From Boswellia sacra (lineage: Eukaryota; Streptophyta; Magnoliopsida; Sapindales; Burseraceae): a stretch of DNA of 64,000 nt. A model generated the notes under the pieces. The model was given only the letters and a program-made list of their open reading frames with translations, had not been told where the DNA came from and searched no databases. The position numbers were made by a program, and so were the translations under genes. The stretch lies in NCBI GenBank assembly GCA_013180625.2, contig SNVD02004405.1:124001-188000 (forward strand), written 5' to 3'. Position 1 is the stretch's first letter, and each line of letters begins with the position of its first letter. This document shows positions 1 to 10,176 of the stretch, piece by piece.

Positions 1-699
1 AATAAAACAATAAGAGTTAACATTTAAATTAAAAATACTAAAATTTTAAATACATTTTCATATTCTAATTAAGGCACTGTATTAATAATTTGATTGACTT
101 AATAGGTAATTTATATACTTAAGTTATCTAATAATGTTTATAAAAATAAAGTAGAAAATATTATAAATGATTTTCTTGTTTATAATGAATAAAAATCATT
201 CAATAACTATTACTATAGTTGCCATCTATACCAGCCCAGCTGCATCCATATAATAATATCCAGTTCAGGTAATAGGAAAAACAAAGCCTATTCCCATTAT
301 AATGTTAGTGACGATTATTGAAATAAATGCGTACACAATATGAGTAGAGTAGTTTAAAAAGAAAAAGTAAAATAGTTTTATGTTAATGTTGGAGTACATT
401 TTCAATATTAATTTTTAGTGGAGCATTGTTTTTTGTGGGAGTTTTAAGAGAGAGAGAGAGAGAGAGAAAAAAAATTTTTTATTTTATTTTATGTAATGAT
501 AAATTTTGGACATTAGTGGACATGAACTTCTATTGTTCTATATACTTGCAAACATTGAAATGTGGGTTTATTAAATGGACTCCAAAGAAAATTTTGATTT
601 ATGAGAGGGCAATAATGAAAAAAAATAAAATTTATACAGAAAGAAGTATGAGGGGGCAATCAGCAAACCTTAATATATGAATTTAATGGATTTCCCAGC
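1..699. other. Left edge, no gene seen
   Basis: A/T-rich DNA with a short GA microsatellite at about 449-466. Short open frames here have no recognisable domain and look like chance. Nothing else is supported. Confidence 0.6.
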
Positions 700-912
700 A
701 TCATCAATGGGTTAATTCCTCCCTGTTCACCCAACGTGGCTCTACCAGTGCTCATGTGTATTCCGCCTTGATTAAAATGAATAGATACCTCGTTAAAGGA
801 ACTCCTTCACCAGCAAAACGGTAATACATTCAATTCCCAACACCTCGGTATGTCATAGGTTTGGCACAATGCGGTAGAAAGGCTTATATAAGATATATTC
901 ACCGGATCATTT

Positions 913-2324
913 TGATGCGTTCGAAACTAGCAAGTATACTAGTCGCACAAATAATAAAGTGATGAGTAAGATATCATTCCCACGAGGATTGATTCTAATT
1001 AAATTTGTTATTCGAAAGCAAAAACAGAGTAAATGGGGGGTTTTGTTGATTGATTAACTAAGTGAAATAATAATGAAAACGAAGAATAACAAAACAGAAA
1101 ATTAATTCGAATGAAAAATCAATGAGAGAAATCTGGTTAAGGGATCCTTCTCTACCACAAGATATGGATTTGCGAATTAATCGTAGAATTGTCATCCAAT
1201 TACAGTATTGAAGTTATCAACCTTAGATAACAACAAGCTCTGTTATCCCAATCTTTCCTTACTTTGTTGTTAAACAAAACAGGCTCTTTATTTAATCTCT
1301 ATCCATTAAACAACCTAGAACAAGCTCTCCAAATTTAATTCAATGGATGCATTACGATAAGAAAGATAGGTTGATCTAAGCAATAAACACACAAGCTCGG
1401 ATTATTTAACTTAGGTTATATTCTCCAATTGCAATCTCTGATCACAATTTTGCTAATAATGATTAGAAATTCAAGACAATTACGGATCAAGATTTCTAGT
1501 CTAGCAATAGACAATATCCAGATTATATTCAGTTGGCCACCCAAATACAATCCAGCAAGCAATCATAAGCATTAACCATGGGAAAATACAAGCAACTTCA
1601 ATTAGAGAATTGGATAACAACTTCTTGCACAATCAACTCACAAAAAAACATATCAAGGGCTTTGAAATCACCCTCAACCAATTCAGATTCAGTTACACAT
1701 GTTTAAGAACGTGGTAAATACAATACAACATGGAGACATTCCAGAAAATGAAAGGGAAGGGAAAAACTTAGCAAAGTTGATGTAATTCTCTTTGGATTGT
1801 AGTTCTTCCTCTTTCCAAGCTTCCTTTCTCCTTCAAGAACTCCAAGAGATTAAAGAATTCCAGAGCTGAAGCCTCCACCACGTTCTCCCCTCTTCAAGTT
1901 ATGAAAATAAAACCCTAAAATGTGTTTAAATACTCTGCTACAGTGACTTGTTACAGTGCCCCGTATTATAAATGCTACAGTGACTTGTGGAATTATATTT
2001 CTATACATCTCACACTGTTTTGATTAGAACTTTTGGTACACTGAATGGATTTATAAACCGTACATTTCTCCAGAAAATAGACTTCGAGAGCTTTCCAACG
2101 GTATATAACATGTCATCGGGTTCATTGTATATCAATACAATTAAATCCGAGAAGATCACTGACTAGCAGAGGTGACAAGGAAGGGTTTTACTCCATTTTT
2201 GTGCAAGTTGCTCCAAAACTCCTACAAACATCAAAACAACACAAAAACATAAAAATACCAAGGAATATAGCAAAGAAACATGGACGAATTGATATAAAAG
2301 TAATACATAAATAGACACCTATCA
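913..2324 (-). repeat. Left LTR of the Athila-type element
   Basis: Near-identical direct repeat of 8770-10176, beginning TG and ending CA. In the element's own minus-strand sense this is the 3' LTR. It includes a stretch with several CTACAGTGACTTG-like repeats (about 1930-1990), which is also present in the other LTR. Confidence 0.93.
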
Positions 2325-2337
2325 AATTCCCCCACAC

Positions 2338-4288
2338 CTAGACTTTGCTAGTCCTCGACAACTAAAATGATACGAAACAAAACTAAACCGAAACAGAATC
2401 AAAGAAAAATTAAAACACACACAAATGCTTCAACTTGCAAATAGGCTCAAAGATTGTACTTAATTATAACCCAAGGAAAACTTCAAAATAATGCACTTGA
2501 TCAAGAATTTTATCTCAAAGATTAGTTTCGCTTCACTTCAATTCCTCAAGTGTGTGTGTGTAGAGCCATTCTCACCTAATCACTTGTAACCCGGATGAGT
2601 TTATGCTTAAAAATAAATCATATTTAATAGTGAAGATGTGTGTATAAATGAACTCCATAGGCCTGCTTTTCAAGTCACTCTCCACTAATGTAGACATGTA
2701 CAACACCAAGGATCAAGTATGACTTTATTAAGCTTGTAACGTTTGGCTTGGGTGAAGATATGATCAAGGATAATAATTTGGCTCAAATCACCCACAAACA
2801 CATAAATCATTCAAGATTATGTAGAGCTCAACCCTATAACACAACTTTATTTTACTTCACCAGGTTACTCCCCCAAACTTATTTAGAATACTCAATCTTC
2901 TTTTTTTTCTTTCTTTTTTCTTTCTTTTGTTTTTTGTAGAAAACAAAAGAAACTACACCCCCACACTTCGTTGTTTCATTCTTTTCAAGAACACCCAAGG
3001 GTATAGAACTCTTTTTTTTCTTTTTTTTTTCTTTTTTTTAACTGCAATTCCACTCCCCCACACTTAAACAATACATTGTCCTCAATGTTTAAGTACGTGA
3101 AAGATAAGTACAGATTTTTTTTTTTTTACAAACATAATAAAACTCACTTGCATTGCTCATGGCACAATCCAACCGCCTCTAACTTCCCAAAACCAGAACA
3201 TAGCTCAAAATATAATTGCGAATGATTTACATGCTCATAGGTAAGGGATAAACTGTTTGGAACAAATTCAATGGAGGTTAGGAAATCTTTTAGTGAGTTA
3301 ACAAAGAAAAAGGTTTACAGAGACTCAAAAGGGTAACTAAGAATCAATTTCAGTCACGGTTTGCTCTGAAGGCTCAAACGGTCCAAAGATGGCCTAAATC
3401 ATTTCCCTAATGTTGCACAGTCTAGGATTTCGCCTCGAGTGACCATCAAACAAGTTCTAGAATTCATTGAAATATGAAGAAACATTTAAATTACATAAAC
3501 TTGCTCTAAGTAAACAAATAACTCAGTGAAAATAGCTCAGTGCTCAATGTTGCGCAAGGAATCAAAGGCAAAGCGAAAACCAATAAACATTTCAAGCACA
3601 CAGATCCATGCATCATTTATCATTTTCCAAGAGTTATTCTTAATTCAATCATTCTCTTATCATCGACCCACAAAATTCAAGAAAAGAGGTACGTGGCGTT
3701 GTTACACCTGAGTCAAGATTGTATATTTTAACAATCCTTAGGACCAGTAGCCCGCAGACTTAAGGTTTCCAGCCTATATACCTTTATTATGAAAGAACAA
3801 AACAAGATACAAGACACTTCAAACAACATGAAATAAACAAACTACGGATTTATTCAGAGAGAATACGTTTCAACGGTTCAAGAAACCCCATATTCTGCCA
3901 TTCTCAAGTTGTTTTCCACAAATTTCTCTTTTTGAATCGAAACTAATAAAGACAACACATAACAACTCTAAATTACATAAAACCAAACTTACTCATAAAA
4001 TAACAAAGTCCAACAAACCAGCAAATAAAAACAAGTCAGTTAGAATGGGTCTAAAAAGTTTAAAGGTTAGCCTCCTTATTCAGCCGTTCTGGATTAAAGA
4101 GATCCAGAATGTGTTTCAAGAGGACTTAAACTTTTTAAGCCACCACTCTAAAAATCAAGATTAGAAAATATTACCTGGGACGAAAGAAACAACCTGAAAA
4201 AAAACTCAAAAAGAAATGACATAAAAAAACTCAAATAAACACAATAAAAAGAAAGCAAACGAAAACAAAGCAAACCAGCAGATAGAGA
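2338..4288. other. Athila interior, 3' untranslated part
   Basis: Non-coding interior between the polypurine tract and the LOG retrocopy. It contains long pyrimidine runs on the plus strand (about 2898-2935 and 3010-3050, 3115-3130). Open frames of about 60 codons at 2748-2939 and 3526-3731 show no recognisable domain. No gene is supported. Confidence 0.6.
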
Positions 4289-4938
4289 TTACAGATGGAG
4301 CGTTAAATCCAGTTTACGCCTCTTATTGCCTTCTCCAAACCAATCAATCCGAGATATTGTTGGATCAGGCGAATAGACGAATGCTTGTAATTTGTCAATT
4401 AACTCCCCTGCAGTTGAAGCTGTAACCAGGATTTGCCTCGCCGACGGTGAGATGAAATTTTTTTCTACAGCTTGATCAAAAAAGACAACAAACCATCAAA
4501 AAAATTATTGACATTTAACAAACCAATGGGTTTCCGATGGATGTTTAGCTGTGCCCAAGAGGTGATTTGAAATATCTACTCTAATGTACCATAACCACTG
4601 GGCAAAGCTATAAATGCATCAGATTTAATGACCATATGTGCAATACGCTCATGCATACTAGAAACCTATAACTCTTCCCCCATGGTGTTGCCTACGATAT
4701 CTCGTACAGCTAATGGTTTAGGGATAATGCCGAGAACTTTGCTACCTCCTAGGGATGCAGCTGTTGACACACACCCCATTAACCCAAGACTACCCCTTCC
4801 ATAAATCAAATGAATACCCCTCGTAGCTAATGTCCTACCAAGATCAAGAGCTACTGTTGTAAACTCTCCATCTTTACCAAATTGCGATCCACAAAATACG
4901 CATATATTTTGGAGTCGCCGAATTGGTGTTTTCTCCAT
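4289..4938 (-). pseudogene. Intronless LOG (cytokinin riboside 5'-monophosphate phosphoribohydrolase) retrocopy
   Basis: The LOG family releases active cytokinin base from its riboside monophosphate. The copy reads almost end to end: the N-terminal FCGSQFGKDGEF, then HLIYGRGSLGLMG, LGIIPKPLAVRDI, the catalytic-type block [28 protein letters not shown] and a C-terminal tail ending DLTL. It has no introns although plant LOG genes usually have several, so it is a retrocopy. It is dead: TAG at 4666-4668 and another TAG replacing the second Glu of the GGYGTLEE motif, Gly changed in both glycine-rich motifs (YGRGS, PSGYGT), and a one-base deletion in a T run near 4478-4483. It lies inside the Athila element in the same sense, just downstream of a minisatellite, so it was probably captured during retrotransposition. 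The tail and wording resemble the LOG7/LOG8-type subgroup; that subgroup call is tentative. Confidence 0.9.
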
Positions 4939-5088
4939 TTCTACAAGTGCTCTAACCTTGTGTAAGACAATGAAGCACGTTAGGTAATATGCTTTTCAAG
5001 TGTAAGACAGGTTATAATAATGACATTTGAAAATATGGAGAATGGATATATACACACGTAAAACTCTCAATTTGACACATGGGACATA

Positions 5089-5396
5089 ATTTTCGGTGGG
5101 GGTTGCTCGATGCAGATTTATCGCCCTGAGATTTGAAAAAATAGATATGCTTTCGGTGGGGTTTGACAAAACCTCCACACTTGTCGCCCACGTGTGCATG
5201 AAAAATGGAGATAAACTTTCGGTGGGGGTTTGAAAAAACCGCCACACTTGTCTCCCACGTGAAGCATGACAATTAGAGATATACTTTCGGTGGGGTTTGA
5301 CAAAACACCACACTTGTCTCCCACGTGAAGCATGAAAAGTAAAGCTATACTTTCGGCGGAGGTTGACAAAACCTCCACACTTGTCTTCCACGTGTG
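5089..5396. repeat. G-box hairpin minisatellite, about five units of 60-68 bp
   Basis: Units begin TTTCGGTGGGG at 5091, 5151, 5217, 5285 and 5351. Most contain a small inverted repeat (GGTGGGGTTT with AAACCTCCAC) and four close with CCACGTG followed by TG or AAGC, a G-box core. The array ends about 150 bp upstream of the LOG retrocopy start, in its sense. All three minus-strand frames are partly open across it because the repeat lacks stops, so those frames are not evidence of coding. Confidence 0.85.
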
Positions 5397-6600
5397 CTTA
5401 TATCATGGGGTAGTCATCTGGTTTGTCAAAAAGAAAACTTGAATTTAAAACAAACAAAATCAACAAACAACAACAACACAAAAAACAACATTGATAATCA
5501 GATCAAACGAAACAAGAAAGAAATTAAATTCGACAACAACAACACACATTCAAATATACAAGTAGTTGTGATTGTGGCTCACCTCTTCCTCTGGTTTTAC
5601 GTCCAGTAACGGCTGAAACGCCTTCTATGAGTCGGGGATTTGCTTCCCATCCAGTTTTCTTATAAACTGGCATACAGGGTCGTTTTTAGTCAGATTCCCT
5701 AGACTATAACACTGCAATTCATCACGAAATTGTGTCCATAGATTTAAGCAATTCACGCTGAACAAGTCCACAAGAATGTGACTCGAGAGTTAACAAAACA
5801 TTATCCAGCGACTCATTACTCAAACCATTTTTAATAAATGAAAGTTTATCTTCTCTATTCCTGGACGCAAAACCTAATGAACGACAAGTCTGGTTACATT
5901 CCATCTAGCACATTTATAACATACTTGTAACCTTGTCGCTCTTTTCGCCTCTTGGCGTAGTAGCTCTCCTAGAAAACACTGCATGTATTTTGGGCGAATT
6001 ATTTCCGGTTTAACCGGACAATCTTACCTTTGGGGCTTCGATAAGCCTCGTATATCAGCAAGGCACATTTAGGAGCATCACGCCCAAGTCTAGTCATCCG
6101 TACTTATATAAATTTTAAACACAGCATTTTTGAGGAAGTGTGAAGGAAAATATTTACGAAGGTTTTCCGACAAAAGATATCGGCTCCATTGAAGAGGAGA
6201 AAAGAAGAGATATTACCGATACTGCGATCGAGTTTGTTTTTCTCCAAGATATGCACGTTTCAAACCTTTGGCGAATGACTTCAACTTCCGTTTGGATTTT
6301 TCCACAAGCTGCTGCACAAATGAGCTCAAAGCACAGAGTAATCAAATTAAACAAAAGAAAGGAAAAGAAAAGAGCAAAAACGAAACTAAAGACACATAAA
6401 AGAGATAACAACACAATAGCAAACAAAAGTAAAAAACAATTAAAAAAATATATATAAAAAAGAAATAAGACAGATGGCAAAGAGAGATAAAACCTGATCA
6501 ATTTGATGGCCTACGAAAGGAATCTCCTCGAGACACAAAAATCGATCATTATTACCTTATTTTATTTTTGTTTTCTTTTTTTATTTATTTTTCAAAAACA
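5397..6600 (-). other. Captured or unassigned interior sequence of the Athila element
   Basis: Non-retroviral sequence of unknown origin. On the minus strand, short frames at 5722-5904 (60 codons) and about 5600-5740 read as protein-like in different frames, suggesting a decayed exon or exons. I do not recognise the protein. A pyrimidine-rich stretch ending GTGCAG near 6314 looks like a splice acceptor on the minus strand. It could be an Athila envelope-like relic or captured host sequence. Confidence 0.4.
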
Positions 6601-6637
6601 TTGGGTTGCCTCCCAATAAGCGCTTGGTTTAACGTCC

Positions 6638-8693
6638 TCAGCCCGACATTGGTTCCATCATGGGAGGGTCCAATCTCTGCTGTGCTTCTCTAGTGGGCTT
6701 GGATCCTTCTTCCAACAAGAATTGGTGCATGCATATGGCTGGGCCTTGGATGTTAGCAATCGTCCACCCAATAGCTATTTTGTGATCTATAAGTATTCGG
6801 ACGAGTTTCTCTTCTTGTATTCGTGCAAGGCCCATTTCATTGTAACTCGCAAAGTATCATTCTCACCCAAGAATCCATGATTCAAATGATCTGGAAGTGA
6901 CTTAAGCTCCAAGGCAGGGGCTGTCATCACAGAAGGAAGAATTTTCTCATTAGATAAAGGAAATTGAATGCACGAAACATCATACCTATTTATGGTTATA
7001 GCTATGGTCTCATCTAAGCTTGCCACAACTTTCTCCATTTCTTTGGACACTTGTATCAAAATTTCTGACTCCTTAGAATTTTTTGTCCCTATGTGCTCAT
7101 TAATAGCTATATCCAATCCATTCTTGCGAGTTAACTCAAAACATTGTTGTAGCAGAGAATCAACAACGTCAACTGCAAAAACAAAATGTAAGTCACTAGA
7201 GTACCTCATTGCCTCAAAAATATTGAAACATATCACCTTGCCATCAAACTCTATGATGAGAGTGTCATCACGAATATCAATCTTGGTTCTAACAGTTTTC
7301 GAGAATAGTCTCCCCATAAGAATCGGTGTTGGATTAGGAGATGTCTCATCCTCTATTTCAAGAACATAAAAGTCTACTGGGAAAAGCAATTGATTCATCT
7401 GCACAAGCACATCTTCCACAACTCTTTTGGTATATGCATTAAAACGATCAGCAATTTGAATGGTAATACCAATTTTCGCAAAAGGTCCAAGATTTAAAGA
7501 AGCATAAATAGAACATGGCATGATGTTAATAGATGCTTCTAAATCTAACATAACTCTTTCAAACTTGGTTTTACCAATGGTGCATGGCATGGTGAACATA
7601 ACTGGATCTTTGCACTTTGGAGGAATTTTCCTTTGCAATACAGTTAAAACATCTTCCCCCACACTTACTTTCTCATTTCTTTTTAACTTTCTTTTCCTGG
7701 TGCATAACTCCTTGAAACATTTTGTATAACGAGGTACTTGTTCGATAGCATCCAAAAGTGGTATACTCACCTCGATTTTGCGAAAAGTTTCCAGGATTTT
7801 CTGTTCTTGTTCCTCCTTCTTCGATTTTACAAATCTACTAGGAAAAGGTGGAGAAGAAACATATGAAGGAATGGGGTTATAGGATTTACCTGAGAAGTCA
7901 GTGTTTTGTTCATGGTGGAAGTGGTGTCATCTCCTTCATCAGTTTGTGATTTCTTTGGCAGGACATCTAATTGCTCTTCATTTTGCAAAGTTATCGCACA
8001 AGAATTCTCTCTTGGATTGATCACCGTTTGACAAGATAATTCTTCTGAGCCTTGGCCCTCGAATTTGCTCATGCTAGTGGCCAATTGTCCCATTTGATTT
8101 GCCAGGTTTTGGATACTTGCCCCAGTTTCCTGCTGGAATTGCATTGTGTTAGTGGCAAGTGCATTAACAATGTTCTGGAGAGACATACCTGAGTTTTGTG
8201 AAGCTGGTTGCGGTGCTGGATGTGGCATTGGTGGTGGTTGCATTTGAAAAGGTTGCTGCACTCTAGGTTGATTGAAACCTTATGGCCGATTTGGTATCAC
8301 ATTTGGAGTGATTGGTTGATGATTCCAGTAACTGAAATTATGGTGATATTCCCATCCAGCATTGTAATTGTTAGAGAAAGGATCATACCATTGCCTCGTT
8401 TGTCCTGGAAATCCACCCATGGCATTGGTTTGTTCCATATATTCTTCTTGTAAAGTTGGATACATGTCGATTGGATGCTCCATCGTAGAATATATCCCAC
8501 ATTCATAAAATTTTTGTATATCTCCTACAGCCATGTTTTCCACAAGAGAGGTTAGCTCAGAAAGTTGTTGTTCAATGTTCGGAGTGCTTACCTCATTTAC
8601 TCTCCATGGTAGTTGGGGCTCAAATCCGCCACTGAATTGATGGAAGTTTACTGCCATGTCGTCTAAACACAAACAATCAGAAAAGAAAAACAA
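6638..8693 (-). pseudogene. Truncated Athila gag-protease-RT remnant
   Basis: Read from 8693 downwards: a gag C-terminal part with a ruined zinc knuckle (CGIYSTMEHPIDMYP, where two knuckle Cys positions read Tyr) and a Pro/Gln-rich stretch (8280-8693, then 7827-8261). Next is a retropepsin-like protease (about 6900-7770) with MLDLEASINIMP, where the usual D-L-G-A catalytic turn reads D-L-E-A. It continues into the start of reverse transcriptase (FLGENDTL near 6860; frameshifted continuation AIGWTIANIQG at 6638-6835). The rest of RT, RNase H and integrase are missing. A typical post-pol sequence (TTGGGAGGCAACCCAATG on the minus strand, near 6600-6620) follows directly, so an internal deletion made it. 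Catalytically inactive. Confidence 0.88.
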
Positions 8694-8743
8694 AGAAAAT
8701 AGGAATCAACAATGAAAAAAAATAACAAATCGATTAGAAAATC

Positions 8744-8763
8744 AATCCCCGGCAACGGCGCCA
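8744..8763 (-). other. Primer binding site, tRNA-Asp type
   Basis: The minus strand reads TGGCGCCGTTGCCGGGGATT, six bases inside the right LTR. This matches the 3' end of tRNA-Asp as used by Athila-type elements, and it fixes the element's sense as minus. Confidence 0.9.
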
Positions 8764-8769
8764 AAAACT

Positions 8770-10176
8770 TGATGCGTTCGAAACTAGCAAGTATACTAGT
8801 CGCACAAGTAATAAAGTGATGAGTAAGATATCGTTCCCACGAGGATTGATTCTAATTAAATTTGTTATTCGAAAGCAAAAACAGAGTAATTGGGGGGTTT
8901 TGTTGATTGATTAACTAAGTGAAATAATAATGCAAACGAAGAATAACAAAACAGAAAGTTAATTCGAATGAAAAATCAATGAGAGAAACCTGGTTAAGAG
9001 ATCCTTCTCTACCACAAGATATGGATTTGCGAATTAATCGTAGAATTGTCATCCAATTACAGTAATGAAGTTATTAACCGTAGATAACAACAAGCTCTGT
9101 TATCCCAATCTTTCCTTACTTTGTTGTTAAATAAAACAGGCTCTTTATTTAATCTCTATCCATTAAACAACTAGAACAAGCTCTCTAAATTTAATTCAAT
9201 GGATGCATTACGATAAGAAAGATAGGTTGATCTAATCAATAAACACACAAGCTCGGATTATTTAACTTAGGTTGTATTCTCCAATTGCAATCTCTGATCA
9301 CAATTTTGCTACTAATGATTAGAAATTCAAGACAATTACGGATCAAGATTTCTAATCTAGCAATAGACAATATCCAGATTATAATCAGTTGGCCACCCAA
9401 ATATAATCCAGCAAGCAATCATAAGCATTAAACATGGGAAAATACAAGCAACTTCAATTAGAGAATTGGATAACAATGCCTTGCACAATCAATTCACAAA
9501 AACCATATCAAGGGCTTTGAAATCACCCTCAACCAATTCAGATTTAGTTATACAAATTCAGATAGAATACAAATACAATACATATGGAGACATTCCAGAA
9601 AATGAGAGGGAAAGGGAAACTTAGCAAATTTGATGAAATCTATTAGGATTTGTAGTTCTTCCTCTTTCCAAGCCTTCAATCTCCTTCAAGAACTCCAAGA
9701 GATGAGAGAAATCCAAAGATGCAGCCTCTTCCACGTTCTCCTCTCTTCAAGTTATGAAAATAAAACCCTAAAATGTGTTTAAATACTCTGCTACAGTGAC
9801 TTGCTACAGTGCCCCGTATTATACATGCTACAGTGACTTGTGGAATTATATTTCTATACATCCACACTGTTTTGATTACAACTTTTGGTACACTGAATGG
9901 ATTTATAAACCGTAAATTTCTCCAGAAAATAGACTTCGAGAGCTTTCCAAAGGTATATAATATGTCGTCGGGTTCATTGTATATCAATACAATTAAATCC
10001 GAGAAGATCACTGACTAGCAGAGGTGAAAATGAAGGGTTTTACTCCATTTTTGTGCAAGTTGCTCCAAAACTCCTACAAACATCAAAACCACACAAAAAC
10101 ATAAAAATACCAAGGAATATAGCAAATAAACATGGACGAATTGATATAAAAGTAATACATAAATAGACACCTATCA
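8770..10176 (-). repeat. Right LTR of the Athila-type element
   Basis: Near-identical to 913-2324, starts TGATGCG, ends CTATCA and is followed by the target duplication CATTT. It is the 5' LTR in the element's sense, so the element's promoter lies here. Confidence 0.93.

Larger units (their letters stand above)
913..10176 (-). mobile_element. Non-autonomous Athila-type Ty3/gypsy retrotransposon
   Basis: Complete element with 1.4 kb LTRs (913-2324 and 8770-10176) that start TGATGCGTTCG and end ACCTATCA. A perfect 5-bp target duplication CATTT flanks it (908-912 and 10177-10181). Its sense is the minus strand. The primer site next to the right LTR matches the 3' end of tRNA-Asp, and a G-rich polypurine tract (TGTGGGGGAATTT on the minus strand, about 2325-2337) abuts the left LTR. 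Both features, and the protease type, are usual for the Athila lineage. Only a gag C-terminal part, protease and the start of reverse transcriptase remain, so it needs help in trans. About 4 kb of the interior is non-retroviral, including a LOG retrocopy. The two LTRs differ at only scattered positions, so the insertion looks fairly recent. Confidence 0.92.

Noticed and set aside
4996..5391. 131-codon minus-strand frame over the minisatellite
   Set aside because: All three minus frames are partly open through the repeat; the peptides are repeat translations with no domain.
5089..5396. Possible CRISPR array from regularly spaced repeats
   Set aside because: Units are contiguous with no unique spacers, and the DNA is plant nuclear; it is a minisatellite inside a retroelement.
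6230..6320. Minus-strand stretch with KGLKRAYLGE, similar to the start of Athila reverse transcriptase
   Set aside because: The match is too short, and the true RT start is already present at 6638-6870; chance similarity cannot be excluded.
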